Source of the DNA: Arthrobacter sp. MYb23
GTDB taxonomy: Bacteria; Actinomycetota; Actinomycetes; Actinomycetales; Micrococcaceae
NCBI RefSeq assembly: GCF_002979775.1
Contig: NZ_PCPR01000015.1
Span: 1 to 64,000 of the forward strand
Reading direction: 5' to 3'
Length of the DNA stretch: 64,000 nucleotides
Made by a program: the position numbers and the translations under genes
Shown here: one piece after another, positions 38,196-47,419 of the stretch
Layout: every line of letters starts with the position of its first letter
Position numbering within the stretch: the first letter of the stretch is position 1
Notes under the pieces: generated by a model
Told to the model about the DNA's origin: nothing
Databases searched by the model: none
The model's input: the letters and a program-made list of their open reading frames with translations, nothing else

Positions 38196-38269
38196 CGACC
38201 CTGACGGGACTTGAACCCGCGACCTCCGCCGTGACAGGGCGGCGCGCTAACCAACTGCGCTACAGGGCC
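38196..38269 (-). tRNA. tRNA-Asp (GTC)
   Basis: Acceptor GGCCCTG/CAGGGTC with discriminator G, D-arm GCGCAGTTGGTTAGCGC, anticodon stem-loop CGCCCTGTCACGGCG with GTC, T-arm GCGGGTTCAAGTCCCGT. No CCA encoded. Confidence 0.95.
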
Positions 38270-38353
38270 TTGCGTTTGCAGTATCTCTACCGCGTTTTTT
38301 TCAAGGCTTCTAGCTTACCAGACTTTTTTCATCCGATTTACCACTTCCTTGCG

Positions 38354-38426
38354 TACCCCCAACGGGATTCGAACCCGTGCCGCCGCCGTGAAAGGGCGGT
38401 GTCCTAGGCCGCTAGACGATGGGGGC
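38354..38426 (-). tRNA. tRNA-Glu (TTC)
   Basis: Acceptor GCCCCCA/TGGGGGT (first pair G-U), D-arm GTCTAGCGGCCTAGGAC, anticodon loop with TTC inside CGCCCTTTCACGGCG, T-arm ACGGGTTCGAATCCCGT. First of the Glu-Asp-Phe cluster; no CCA encoded. Confidence 0.95.
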
Positions 38427-38742
38427 CTGAACTCAATTCGGATTTCGCAAAGAAAAGGGACGCTCTACGCGTTCTTTCCGTGTCTCGCTCGTCCGAACTG
38501 GACTCTAAAACTTTAGAGCATAGATGGCGATATTCCCAAATCGAGGTTTGCGCAGTGTCGCGGACCACAAACCGGGTGACCGCCGAGGGGCGGGATCTCA
38601 AGGGGAAGAAGCACTCAAAGGGTCGAGAGCTCACCCCTCGGCGGACTTCCTAGGGGGCTGCAGCCCAACATTGGCAGGATCTTGTCCTGACGCGTCCGAA
38701 AACCGCCAGCCGCCCCGGCTGCGTGCCGGATACATTTGCCCT
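38427..38742. other. Region between tRNA cluster and EamA gene
   Basis: No gene supported. The tRNA promoter must lie here, reading left. CTCTAAAACTTTAGAG at 38503-38518 is a perfect inverted repeat with 7-bp arms about 80 bp upstream of tRNA-Glu. Confidence 0.4.
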
Positions 38743-39732
38743 ATGACAACCACCACCCCGGCCGAACCCGGCCAGCCCTCCCCGGGCTCATCCCCGCGCA
38801 CCACCCCCGCGCCGGGAGCAGCCATCAGCAAACTCGGCATCGCAGCCGTCATCATCACGGTGGTCCTGTGGGCTTCGGCCTTCGTGGGCATCCGGGCAGT
38901 CGGACCCAGCTTCTCCCCCGGTTCCTTGACGCTTGGACGGTTGGCGGTTGCCGCCGTCGTGCTTGGAATCGTGGTGCTGCCGACGTTGAAGGTCTGGCCG
39001 AGCGGCCGGGAATGGGTGCCGATCGTGGCTTACGGGGTGATGTGGTTCGGCGGCTACAACGTGGCACTGAACGCCGCGGAACACATGCTCGACGCCGGCA
39101 CCAGCGCCATGCTGATCAACGTCTCACCGATTCTCATCGCGATTCTTGCGGGCATTTTCCTCAAGGAGGGGTTCCCGCGTTGGCTGCTGATCGGCAGCGG
39201 CGTGGCGTTCTGCGGCGTCGCCATGATTGCCTTGGGTTCAGGACAGCGCTCGACGGCGGACGTCGCCGGTGTGCTGTTGTGCTTGCTTGCCGCTGTGCTC
39301 GCCTCCGTGAGCGCGATCCTGCAGAAGCCCGTGCTCCGGAAGTTCACGGCAGGACAGGCCACCTGGTTCGGCATCATGGTGGGTGCGATCTGCTGCCTCC
39401 CATGGACGGGTCAGCTGATCTCCGAGGTCCAGGCGGCACCGCTCCCCGCGACACTGGGACTGGTGTATTTGGGCATCTTCCCCACAGCCATCGCCTTCAC
39501 CACCTGGGCGTACGCTCTGTCCTTGATCTCGGCCGGGAAGCTGGCCGCCACCACGTACCTGGTGCCCGGTACCACCATCCTGATTTCCTGGGCAGTCCTC
39601 CAGGAGATCCCCACCATTTGGGGACTGATCGGCGGCGTAATCTGCCTGATCGGGGTCGGATTAACTCGTCGGCAAACCCGACAGCCCCGCCAAACCCGAC
39701 AGCCCCGCCAGACCAGCCAGCCCCGAAGCTAG
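38743..39732 (+). CDS. EamA-family (DMT) membrane transporter
   Basis: 329 residues with ten membrane segments in two EamA repeats: VVLWASAFVGIRAVGP and GTSAMLINVSPILIAILAGIFLKE in the first, LGIFPTAIAFTTWAYAL and LVPGTTILISWAVLQE in the second. Such carriers export amino acids or metabolites. The C-terminal tail consists of RQTRQP-type short repeats. ATG 38743 is preferred; the open frame extends upstream without similarity. Its end overlaps the convergent kinase by 4 nt. Confidence 0.92.
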   Translation: MTTTTPAEPGQPSPGSSPRTTPAPGAAISKLGIAAVIITVVLWASAFVGIRAVGPSFSPGSLTLGRLAVAAVVLGIVVLPTLKVWPSGREWVPIVAYGVMWFGGYNVALNAAEHMLDAGTSAMLINVSPILIAILAGIFLKEGFPRWLLIGSGVAFCGVAMIALGSGQRSTADVAGVLLCLLAAVLASVSAILQKPVLRKFTAGQATWFGIMVGAICCLPWTGQLISEVQAAPLPATLGLVYLGIFPTAIAFTTWAYALSLISAGKLAATTYLVPGTTILISWAVLQEIPTIWGLIGGVICLIGVGLTRRQTRQPRQTRQPRQTSQPRS

Positions 39733-40652
39733 CGGGCCATGCCCATCAGAAGTTCGCGGTGCGTGGGCGGGTTGGCACCTGGCCGGCCAACGGCAATGGA
39801 AGCGGCCATGGAGGCAATGGTTCCGATCCGTTCCAGCACGGTCGGCGCAAGTCCGTCGCTGCCACGCAGCAGCAGCCCCATGATGAGGGCTGCGGTGTAG
39901 GAATCGCCAGCGCCGATGGTGTCCGCCACAGTTGCCGGGACAGCCGGGACGTTGAGCTGTATGTGCTTGGTGGCCATGAGCGATCCATTGACCCCTTGGG
40001 TCACCACGGCAAGCCCCGTACCAAGGGCCAGGAGATGGTTCGCCGTGTCCTCAAGCGCCTTGCCCGGGTAGAGCCACCGGGCGTCGGTGCCGCTGAGTTT
40101 AACGACGTCCGTCAAGGGCACTATTTCCTCAAACAATGAGAGTGCCTCGTGGTGACTTCCAAGAAGGTCGGGGCGGATGTTGGGATCGTACGTGACCATG
40201 CAGCCGCCCTGGGCCTGCTCCAGCAAGCTCCGGACAACGCTTGCACCCGGCTCCAGGAAGGTGGCAATGGAGCCGGTGTGCAGGATTCTGGGCGCATAGG
40301 GCAAAGCCAGTGGAGCCAGCGCCCAGTCGATATCGAAGGTGTAATCCGCGGAACCATCGGCGGTTATCCGGGCCGTCGCCGTCGCCGTTTTGCCTGCGGA
40401 CATGGATCCGGGCAACAACACCACACCTGCTTTTTGTAGGTGCGCAGCGATGGCATCACCCCGTGCGTCGCGGCCAATCGCTGTCAGCAGGCCCGTTTTC
40501 ACGTCCAAAAGCCCAAGGCCATAGGAGACATTTGCCGGCGAACCGCCGGGGTATTCCTTCTGCCCGTTCGCCGACTGGACGATGTCGATCAATGCCTCAC
40601 CCACAACGACGACGTCGAGGGGCTCAGGTGCGGGGGAAGCGGTGCCGGTCAT
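39729..40652 (-). CDS. PfkB-family carbohydrate kinase (fructokinase-like)
   Basis: 307 residues, ribokinase fold. N-terminal PGGSPANVSYGLGLL signature, ATADGSADYTF sugar region, DPNIRPDLLGS, and the C-terminal anion-hole/catalytic motif DTIGAGDSYTAALI with catalytic Asp. It phosphorylates a sugar, probably fructose or a related ketose, with ATP. ATG 40652 chosen. No sugar transporter is adjacent. Confidence 0.9.
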   Translation of the reverse strand: MTGTASPAPEPLDVVVVGEALIDIVQSANGQKEYPGGSPANVSYGLGLLDVKTGLLTAIGRDARGDAIAAHLQKAGVVLLPGSMSAGKTATATARITADGSADYTFDIDWALAPLALPYAPRILHTGSIATFLEPGASVVRSLLEQAQGGCMVTYDPNIRPDLLGSHHEALSLFEEIVPLTDVVKLSGTDARWLYPGKALEDTANHLLALGTGLAVVTQGVNGSLMATKHIQLNVPAVPATVADTIGAGDSYTAALIMGLLLRGSDGLAPTVLERIGTIASMAASIAVGRPGANPPTHRELLMGMAR

Positions 40653-40743
40653 GCGGTTCCTGTGTCTGTCGAAAGGAGGATTGAGTTCAGTATCTCCCAT
40701 CACACACGGAGCCATTGCTGCGTTCGCGGACTAAAGTCGAATC

Positions 40744-41244
40744 ATGCCCGCGAATCTTCCTCCCGGCCTGCCAATAGTTCCCGACGGCGAGCGCCCTTCC
40801 TCGCCGCTCGGGGAACGGAACGCAGTGCACAGTCCTGTCGAAAACAGGCCCGGTGATGAAGCCCATTTGTCAGGGCCTTACGAGATGTCGCCCGAGGACT
40901 TTGAGGAAGCCGTCAGTGACGCCCTGCAGCTGATCCCACCCAAAGCGGCCAGCGCCATGGACAACGTGGCGATCTTCATCGAGGACGACTACACGCCACA
41001 GCCCGGCGAAGATCCGGACACCGTGTTGTTGGGACTCTACGAGGGAGTTCCGTTGACCGAACGCGACTCTTGGTGGGAGGCAGGCTCCCTCCCTGACCGG
41101 ATCACCATCTTCCGTCAGCCCATCCTGAACATCTGCAGCACCCGCCAGGAGGTTATTGATGAGGTGGCTATCACCGTGGTGCATGAGATAGCTCACCATT
41201 TTGGGATAGACGACGACCGCCTGCATGAGCTCGGCTGGGGCTAG
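40744..41244 (+). CDS. Zincin-like metallopeptidase family protein
   Basis: 166 residues ending in a zinc-peptidase motif HEIAHHFGIDDDRLHELGW (HExxH with downstream Glu), and GLYEGVPLTER before it, as in the short metallopeptidase family of actinobacteria (DUF1025 type). Cytosolic, no signal. The N-terminal 40 residues are Pro-rich and variable. The cation efflux gene begins 11 nt downstream. Confidence 0.88.
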   Translation: MPANLPPGLPIVPDGERPSSPLGERNAVHSPVENRPGDEAHLSGPYEMSPEDFEEAVSDALQLIPPKAASAMDNVAIFIEDDYTPQPGEDPDTVLLGLYEGVPLTERDSWWEAGSLPDRITIFRQPILNICSTRQEVIDEVAITVVHEIAHHFGIDDDRLHELGWG

Positions 41245-41254
41245 CCTTATAGGC

Positions 41255-42175
41255 ATGGGGCACGACCACAACCACTCCCACGGAGTCACAGCAACCGGCA
41301 AGCATCGGAAGCGGCTTATCGCCGTCCTGGCCATCACCTTAGGCGTGGTGGGCATCCAGGTGGTTGGCGCCGTCGTGTCTGGCTCTCTGGCCCTGTTGGC
41401 TGATGCCGGCCACATGCTCTCGGACGCCGCTGGAGTCTTCATCGCCCTCATGGCGGCGTGGATCGCCACCCGTCCGGCGAGCGACCAGCGGACCTATGGA
41501 TACCAGCGGGCCGAGGTATTGGCTGCCTTGGCCAACGCCCTGATCCTCATAGTCATCGCCGTGGTGATCATGATTGAGGCCATCCGGCGCTTCGGCGAGA
41601 CCACGGAAATCCACACGGACGTCATGCTGTGGGCCGCCATTTTGGGTGCGGTGGCAAACCTCGTCTCACTCCTGATCCTGCAGGGGGCACAGAAGGAAAG
41701 CCTCAACGTCCGCGGCGCCTACCTTGAGGTCCTGGGCGACCTCCTCGGCTCCATCGCGGTCATCGTGGCGGCAATCGTGATCATGACCACGGGATTCAGC
41801 GCCGCCGACCCCATCGCCTCGGTAGTGATCGCCCTGATGATCATTCCGCGGGCCTGGCATCTGTTACGGGACGTGGTGGACGTACTCCTGGAAGCCACTC
41901 CCAAGGGCGTGGACGTCAACATGATCCGCGAGCACATCCTGGCTGTCGACGGCGTGGTGGAGGCCCACGACATCCACATCTGGACCATCACCTCCGGGGT
42001 GCCCGTGTTCTCGGCCCATGTGGTGGTGGAGGATGAGGTCCTCAACGCCACGGGTGCGGACAGCATCCTCGATCAACTGGGCTCTTGCCTGGGCCGGCAC
42101 TTCGATACCGAGCACTGTACTTTCCAGCTGGAGCCCGTGAGCCACTCGGAGCACGAGTCGCACCAGCACGCCTGA
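41255..42175 (+). CDS. Cation diffusion facilitator (CzcD/ZitB-like)
   Basis: 306 residues, six membrane helices. His-rich N-terminus (MGHDHNHSHG), metal site SLALLADAGHMLSDAAG in helix 2, and EVLGDLLGSIAVIVAA in helix 5. C-terminal cytosolic domain VEAHDIHIWTITSG, ending with another His-rich tail. It exports Zn2+, Co2+ or similar ions in exchange for protons. ATG 41255 preferred because the His-rich start is typical. Confidence 0.93.
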   Translation: MGHDHNHSHGVTATGKHRKRLIAVLAITLGVVGIQVVGAVVSGSLALLADAGHMLSDAAGVFIALMAAWIATRPASDQRTYGYQRAEVLAALANALILIVIAVVIMIEAIRRFGETTEIHTDVMLWAAILGAVANLVSLLILQGAQKESLNVRGAYLEVLGDLLGSIAVIVAAIVIMTTGFSAADPIASVVIALMIIPRAWHLLRDVVDVLLEATPKGVDVNMIREHILAVDGVVEAHDIHIWTITSGVPVFSAHVVVEDEVLNATGADSILDQLGSCLGRHFDTEHCTFQLEPVSHSEHESHQHA

Positions 42176-42187
42176 TCTTTTCGGCCT

Positions 42188-45001
42188 TCAGGGGTTGTCC
42201 GTACTGACCGTTCCGGCAGCGCCGTCAACGGTGATGTGCTGTCCAGTTCTGATGCGCGAGGTTGCGTCGGGGACGCCCACCACCGCAGGTATGCCGTACT
42301 CACGGGCCACCACAGCGCCGTGGGAATTAGGGCCACCCATCTCCATGACCAGCCCTCCAGCAGTGAGGAACAGGGGCGTCCAGCCAGGGTCCGTTGACGG
42401 TGCCACGAGGATTTCCCCGGGTTCCAGGTGGGCGCCAACCGGATCCATGATGACCCGCGCAGGTGCAGACACCAGACCTGCCGACGCCGGACTGCCGGAC
42501 AGGGTTCCTGGGGGCGCGGTGCCAGGGCCCTGCTTGCCGCCACTTCCGCCGGCCGTAGCCTCGGGTTCTGTCCCGTCAGACAAGAGCACTCTGGGAATGT
42601 GCCTGCGGCGGAGTTCCTGTTCATAAACCGCGCGGCGGTCCGCAACCACGTCGCGTAGGTCATCCCCCGCCAAGGCGACCTCGACGTCGTCGAGGTCCAG
42701 AAAGAAGACGTCCTCCGCACTTTCAATCCGGTGCGCTGCCGCAAGCTCGTTCCCGACCAGGAGCAGTTGCTCCCTCGCGGCCGACAATCCGAGGACGAGG
42801 TTGTACTTAGGTAACTCGCGCAGGCCGGCGAATCTCCGCGTCCGGTCCAGAGCCGTGCGAACGATCACGGCATGAAGTGGACTCTTCGCCCTGGCGCGGG
42901 CCACGAAACGGGCCACCTGCTCATCGGCCTCACGGGCTGCCCGGATGAACTGTCGATCCGGGGTCTCCGCCCCTTCCCCGAGCCTCAAATAATTCGCCAC
43001 TACCCCGAGGATGTGGGTGGGATCGTCCGACCAGCGGGGCATTCCGAGGTCGATCTCGGCAACGGCTCTGTGTCCATATGAGCGCAGGAACGCTTCCACG
43101 CCGGACTGTGCAACCGGCGGGAGGTCCGCTTCCCGATACTGTTCAACCAGTTCCACTGCCGTTCTGCCAACCATGGAGGCCACGGCGTCGGGATCCTTCC
43201 GCATATCCGAGGCGAGCTGCCATAAAGCCAGGTCCATCTCCGTGGTGACGTTGTTGGGTAGGCCACGGATCACTGTTTGGAGTTGATCGTAGGGCGCCTG
43301 CCCGCCCAGAATACGGCTCACCAGCGCCAGCATGGCGAATCCGAGCGCAGGAAGAGGCAGCACCTGCGGCACGGTGGCGAAGACTTCATCTCCCAGGATT
43401 CTCTGAACGTGGCCGAGCCGCTGATGGGAGGTTGCTTCCCTCGGCACAGCCAAAGTGGTGCGTAATTCCGCGTTGATGCGTTCCACCCTTTTCATCGCCG
43501 CAGCTGGCCGGAACAGTCCGCGGAGCACGGACCCGGGGACGCGGTACTTAGCCGCAACCGGCCCCACATGGCGAATCAGCTTCAGGGGCGTCTTAGTGAT
43601 CACCGTGAACCGTGGATCATCAAAGAGACCCCGCATGAGTGTGGCTGAGCGAGCCTCCATGACATCGAAAACCCGCGGAACGATTGCCCGCCCGACCCGG
43701 CTCCGCAGCACCGCTGTGAGATCGAAAAATATGCGCTGACCGGCCTCATAATACGGTGGAGGACCGGACCTGGGATCAGGTACATCGAACGCAGCAGTCT
43801 TGGCGACGCAGGATGCGATGAGGCGGATACCGGCCAAACCCATGGGCGTCAAAGGCCTGGTGAGGCCCTGTGCGAGGCTGAAGTTCAGGAACGCGTGCTC
43901 CCCCGTAGCAGGAGGCATTCGGGTGGTTTGCGGGTAAAGGGTGGTGATGGGCCGGGCCTGGGTGAGCCACAGCTTTCCTGCGGCGTCGATGGCCCATTCA
44001 GTATCCTGTGGGGCGCCGTAGTGTTCCTGGACCTCACGGCCCAACGTGGCGAGCGCAAGGACCTGGCCGTCACTGAGGCAGGGCTGAGGAGCCGGATCAT
44101 CAAGCAAGGCCTGGTGACTCCGCTCAAGACGTTCCGTGCCGCCGCCTGGAAGGGCGCGGATCTCCACGTGTTTGTCCCCCAGGGTCCTGCTCACAATCTC
44201 GCCGCGTCGGGGCTCCACCACGTAATGATCCGGATTCACGGCACCGGAAACCACCGCTTCCCCCAGGCCAGGGCTGGCATCAATGACGGTTTCATGGCGA
44301 TTCCCCGTCACGGGGTTGGCGGTAAACATGACGCCGGCCGTAGTGGAGTCCACCATCTCCTGCACCACCACGGCCAAAGCCACCGTGGCATGGTCAATCC
44401 CGTTGGTGGTCCGGTAGGTCACGGCACGGTCTGTCCAGAGCGAGGCCCAGCAGCGGCTCACGGCGTCCAGGACCGGGTCCACGCCTACGACGTTCAGGAA
44501 GGTGTCCTGTTGTCCGGCGAAGCTCGCGAACGGCAAGTCCTCGGCCGTGGCCGAAGACCTGACAGCCACGGGGACGTCATGGCCCAATGCCTCGTACGCC
44601 GATCTCACCGCTTCTGCGATCCCGGCCGGCACCCCGGCGTCGAGAACCAAAGACCGGGCACGGACGGCAATCTCACTGAACCGGCCCAAGCCAGCTGAGT
44701 CCACACCCGGTTGCGAGCCGGAGGCTTCCGAGCCGGGGGTGCTGGCCTCTTTCAAAGCCGCGAAGACTTCCTCCAAGCCGGTTGCCACGAGCGCCTGACG
44801 GTACGCAGCTGTTGTGAGGCAAAATCCCGGTGGCACAGGCAGCCCCGCGCTGGTTAACTCGCCCAGATTAGCGGCCTTGCCACCGACCACCGGAAGCATG
44901 GATCCACGGATTTCGGCGATGTCCATGACGAGCACGGAATCGGAAGCTCCACGGCCGTCGCCACGATCCTGCGCCGGCTCCCCAGGCTGCTTCTTGTCCA
45001 T
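42188..45001 (-). CDS. PEP-utilising phosphotransferase, rifampin-phosphotransferase-like architecture
   Basis: 937 residues. The N-terminal ATP-binding domain is of the PPDK/PEP-synthase type (GGKAANLGELTSAGLPVPPGF, VAVRSSATAEDLP, FAGQQDTFLNV) and closes with WLTQARPITTLYP. A helical middle follows (HAFLNFSLAQGLTRPLTP). The C-terminal swivelling domain carries the phospho-carrier His894 in GGPNSHGAVVAREYGIPAVVGV. The PEP/pyruvate barrel of true PEP synthases is absent, which fits rifampin phosphotransferase order (ATP, substrate, His). The substrate is therefore unproven. Preceded 19 nt upstream by a universal stress protein gene. Confidence 0.82.
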   Translation of the reverse strand: MDKKQPGEPAQDRGDGRGASDSVLVMDIAEIRGSMLPVVGGKAANLGELTSAGLPVPPGFCLTTAAYRQALVATGLEEVFAALKEASTPGSEASGSQPGVDSAGLGRFSEIAVRARSLVLDAGVPAGIAEAVRSAYEALGHDVPVAVRSSATAEDLPFASFAGQQDTFLNVVGVDPVLDAVSRCWASLWTDRAVTYRTTNGIDHATVALAVVVQEMVDSTTAGVMFTANPVTGNRHETVIDASPGLGEAVVSGAVNPDHYVVEPRRGEIVSRTLGDKHVEIRALPGGGTERLERSHQALLDDPAPQPCLSDGQVLALATLGREVQEHYGAPQDTEWAIDAAGKLWLTQARPITTLYPQTTRMPPATGEHAFLNFSLAQGLTRPLTPMGLAGIRLIASCVAKTAAFDVPDPRSGPPPYYEAGQRIFFDLTAVLRSRVGRAIVPRVFDVMEARSATLMRGLFDDPRFTVITKTPLKLIRHVGPVAAKYRVPGSVLRGLFRPAAAMKRVERINAELRTTLAVPREATSHQRLGHVQRILGDEVFATVPQVLPLPALGFAMLALVSRILGGQAPYDQLQTVIRGLPNNVTTEMDLALWQLASDMRKDPDAVASMVGRTAVELVEQYREADLPPVAQSGVEAFLRSYGHRAVAEIDLGMPRWSDDPTHILGVVANYLRLGEGAETPDRQFIRAAREADEQVARFVARARAKSPLHAVIVRTALDRTRRFAGLRELPKYNLVLGLSAAREQLLLVGNELAAAHRIESAEDVFFLDLDDVEVALAGDDLRDVVADRRAVYEQELRRRHIPRVLLSDGTEPEATAGGSGGKQGPGTAPPGTLSGSPASAGLVSAPARVIMDPVGAHLEPGEILVAPSTDPGWTPLFLTAGGLVMEMGGPNSHGAVVAREYGIPAVVGVPDATSRIRTGQHITVDGAAGTVSTDNP

Positions 45002-45020
45002 GGACGAAACGGGCGCCGAC

Positions 45021-46058
45021 TCAGGCAGCGCCGAGCATGGGCCCGAACTTGTGGCGGTCAGCCAAGCGAGGATCCTCCCGGTCCGGAACAACCAGCACGG
45101 GGCCCTTGGCGTGGTGCAGGACTCCGTCCGATGTAGAACCCAGCAGCATTCCCGCGAATCCACCGCGGCCCCGTGTACCCAGAACCACCAATTCGACGCT
45201 GCGGCTTGATTCAACCAGAACATCAACCGGCGAGCCATCACGGAGATCCGTCTCAATGGTCAGTGAAGGGAAGTGGCTTCTGAGCCACGCAACACCCGCA
45301 TCAAGCTGGACCCTGATATCCGCAAACAGCGCTTCACGGTCCAACGGGGCCGGAACCCAGGCCAGGGAACCGCTGTATTGGGGAACAGCGCAGATAACGC
45401 GGAGCTTGGCTCCCATGCGCTGGGCTTGCTCGGCAGCTTCGAGCACGGCAACGCGTGCTTGTTCGGAGCCGTCAACGCCTACGACAACCATATTTTCCAC
45501 AGTCCGCGGCCCGGTCTTGGCGTGCTCGGCCTTGATGTGTTTGTCCTCGGTGTTCTCGCCCAGCCTGTCGGCGCAATAGAGCGGTACCGTCACCGTGGGG
45601 CATTTGGCGTGTGCAGGCAAGGCACTGCTCACCGAGCCCAGCAGACGTCCGACGAACCCACCGCGTCCCCGGCTGCCGAAGACAAGCAGCGCAGCATCCT
45701 CGGAAAGGTCCAACAGGACACCAGCGGCGTCGCCGTTTTCCACGGATGCATCAACGTCGATGGCATATCCGGAGACCTTGTCCAGGGCTTGGCGAACGAT
45801 CGCATCCGCGCCCTCGCGGATGACGGAATCGTCTACTGTTGCATAGCCGCCATCCAAGCCGGAGGCCGCAAAAATAGGCACGGAGTAAGCCGTGACAATA
45901 TGCAGCGGAAGCTGACGGCGTTCGGCCTCCCGTGCAGCCCAAACCAAGGCACACTGACCATGCTCTGAACCGTCCACTCCGACGACAATGCCACCTGGTT
46001 CCACAACCTGGTCCTGACCGTCCTGTGGCTCTTCACTGTGTCTACCGTGCTGGTCCAT
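45021..46058 (-). CDS. Tandem universal stress protein
   Basis: 345 residues with two UspA domains. Each has the N-terminal strand (IVVGVDGSEHG, VVVGVDGSEQA) and the ATP-binding G-x2-G-x9-G(S/T) motif (GSRGRGGFVGRLLGS, GTRGRGGFAGMLLGS), so both should bind ATP. ATG 46058 is used; six residues upstream another ATG exists. Co-directional with the PEP-utilising enzyme. Confidence 0.93.
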   Translation of the reverse strand: MDQHGRHSEEPQDGQDQVVEPGGIVVGVDGSEHGQCALVWAAREAERRQLPLHIVTAYSVPIFAASGLDGGYATVDDSVIREGADAIVRQALDKVSGYAIDVDASVENGDAAGVLLDLSEDAALLVFGSRGRGGFVGRLLGSVSSALPAHAKCPTVTVPLYCADRLGENTEDKHIKAEHAKTGPRTVENMVVVGVDGSEQARVAVLEAAEQAQRMGAKLRVICAVPQYSGSLAWVPAPLDREALFADIRVQLDAGVAWLRSHFPSLTIETDLRDGSPVDVLVESSRSVELVVLGTRGRGGFAGMLLGSTSDGVLHHAKGPVLVVPDREDPRLADRHKFGPMLGAA

Positions 46059-46476
46059 GGGGGCCTGCCTCTCCACCTACTGCTTGATGTTCCGGCTATT
46101 CTGCCAGAGGTTCCCGGCGTAGAACTTCCTAACTGTGCCATTGTCAATGGCAGGGGCAGGAGAAACTCTGAAATTCCTGCTCCCAATGCTCACTATTCTC
46201 GGTCAGCAGTGGCGAATCAAGACGACATTGGCCTATGTGCATAACGGTCAGGGCTCGGTTCCCGGCCGTCGTTATTGCGCTCCCGACGAACAGACCAAAC
46301 GCGCAGCCAAAGAGGCTATCCATGGCCGAAAAAGTTCGGTAGTGTTCGAGTCACCGAATGGCCGGCAAGGGTGTCTCACAACACACGCCCCGGCCATTTA
46401 TTTGCGGCCGCTTGGGGAACTCGGACGCGATCCCACGCGCTGCCATAAGGCACACACGTCAAGGAGGAACCAAGCA
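46059..46476. other. Divergent intergenic region
   Basis: Carries promoters for the stress-protein operon (minus) and the FAD protein (plus). An open frame from 46135 runs into the FAD gene but has no coding character before 46477. No conserved site or RNA element was recognised. Confidence 0.4.
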
Positions 46477-47169
46477 GTGTCACTCACGCCTGATTCCGCC
46501 ACGGAACGCACCACCACCGTGGTCATCGGAGCCGGACTGTCCGGCTTGGCAGTTGCCAGCGAACTCAGCCGCTACGGCGTGGGTTCAATCGTTGTGGACG
46601 GGTTCGGGGCGTTGTCCGCTTCAGGACCGCCCGTCCATACAGGCATGCTTCAACGTACTGACTCCGCAGATCCCGCAGCAATGCAGGAACGCAATGAGAT
46701 CCTCCGCCACCTGCGGAACTACGCCGCCAGCCACCACCTGGACGTTCGCAACACCACCCGTGCCGTCCGCCTTGATTTTCTGGGGTCAGATCCCTCCCGG
46801 CAGATCGGATATGGCTTGGTGGCCAGCATGACTACGGCGGGCCTGAGGACCGGGCTCCATGCATCCGGCCCCCTCGAATCGAATCCCCGACAGTGGGCGG
46901 TCCACACAGCCCATGGCGTCCTCCTGGCAGACCACGTAGTAGTGACACGCTGCGCCCAAAGCCAGTTGCGGCGCATGCTTGCCGAACTTGGCATAGCTGT
47001 GGGCCAGAATCTTGCCGCGGCCATGCGAGCCGTGGGCATGCACCTTGTGGGCGTCGGGGACCTCATCACACCGTCCCCCAAGGAAGTGCTGCGGCAAGCC
47101 AAGGCAGTGGGCCAGGCGATCTCTACAAAGGTTGCGCTGCCGCCGGGTCCCGGCATCGCCATCGCCTAG
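46477..47169 (+). CDS. Short FAD/NAD(P)-binding oxidoreductase-like protein
   Basis: 230 residues from GTG 46477, preceded by AAGGAGGAACC. N-terminal Rossmann motif VVIGAGLSGLAVASELSRYG with an acidic residue (VVDG) at the end of strand 2, as in FAD-dependent monooxygenases. The C-terminus (VGMHLVGVGDLITPSP) resembles the FAD-closing GD motif. At 230 residues it lacks most of the substrate/NADPH domain of full monooxygenases (usually over 350), so it may be a degenerate or minimal form. Substrate unknown. Confidence 0.6.
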   Translation: MSLTPDSATERTTTVVIGAGLSGLAVASELSRYGVGSIVVDGFGALSASGPPVHTGMLQRTDSADPAAMQERNEILRHLRNYAASHHLDVRNTTRAVRLDFLGSDPSRQIGYGLVASMTTAGLRTGLHASGPLESNPRQWAVHTAHGVLLADHVVVTRCAQSQLRRMLAELGIAVGQNLAAAMRAVGMHLVGVGDLITPSPKEVLRQAKAVGQAISTKVALPPGPGIAIA

Positions 47170-47236
47170 CGGATCACAACCGGCAAGCCCCGGGCAGCCG
47201 CACCCTCAGGTCCAACAATCACCCCGCAGGCCGCCT

Positions 47237-47323
47237 GATCCGGCGTCGCACGTCCCGCGATCGGCGTCGCACGTCCCGCGCCCCGCCCCCCAGAGCCAGC
47301 CGATCCGGCGTCGCACGTCCCGC
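47237..47323. repeat. Three copies of a 21-22-bp GC-rich repeat
   Basis: GATC(C)GGCGTCGCACGTCCCGC occurs at 47237-47258, 47259-47279 and 47302-47323. The first two are adjacent. No hairpin or coding sense. Confidence 0.75.
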
Positions 47324-47353
47324 ACTGAACTTTTCCGAACAGAACTTAACGCC

Positions 47354-47401
47354 AAAGGCCGGTACCTCCGAAGACGTTGGTCTTCGAAGGCACCGGCCTT
47401 T
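47354..47401. terminator. Bidirectional hairpin between FAD and NlpC/P60 genes
   Basis: AAAGGCCGGT and ACCGGCCTTT close a long stem that continues with CCT/AGG and CGAAGAC/GTCTTCG around a GTTG loop, with two mismatches. Both flanks end in A/T runs, so it can serve the two convergent genes. Confidence 0.8.
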
Positions 47402-47419
47402 GATCTGAAGCGTGAGGCT

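Noticed and set aside
38503..38518. Operator palindrome CTCTAAAACTTTAGAG
   Set aside because: Short AT-rich inverted repeat in a tRNA promoter region; no second copy in the window, so regulation is not supported.
38736..40139. 467-codon plus-strand frame across two genes
   Set aside because: Runs out of frame through the EamA gene and antisense through the sugar kinase gene, both of which have family motifs.
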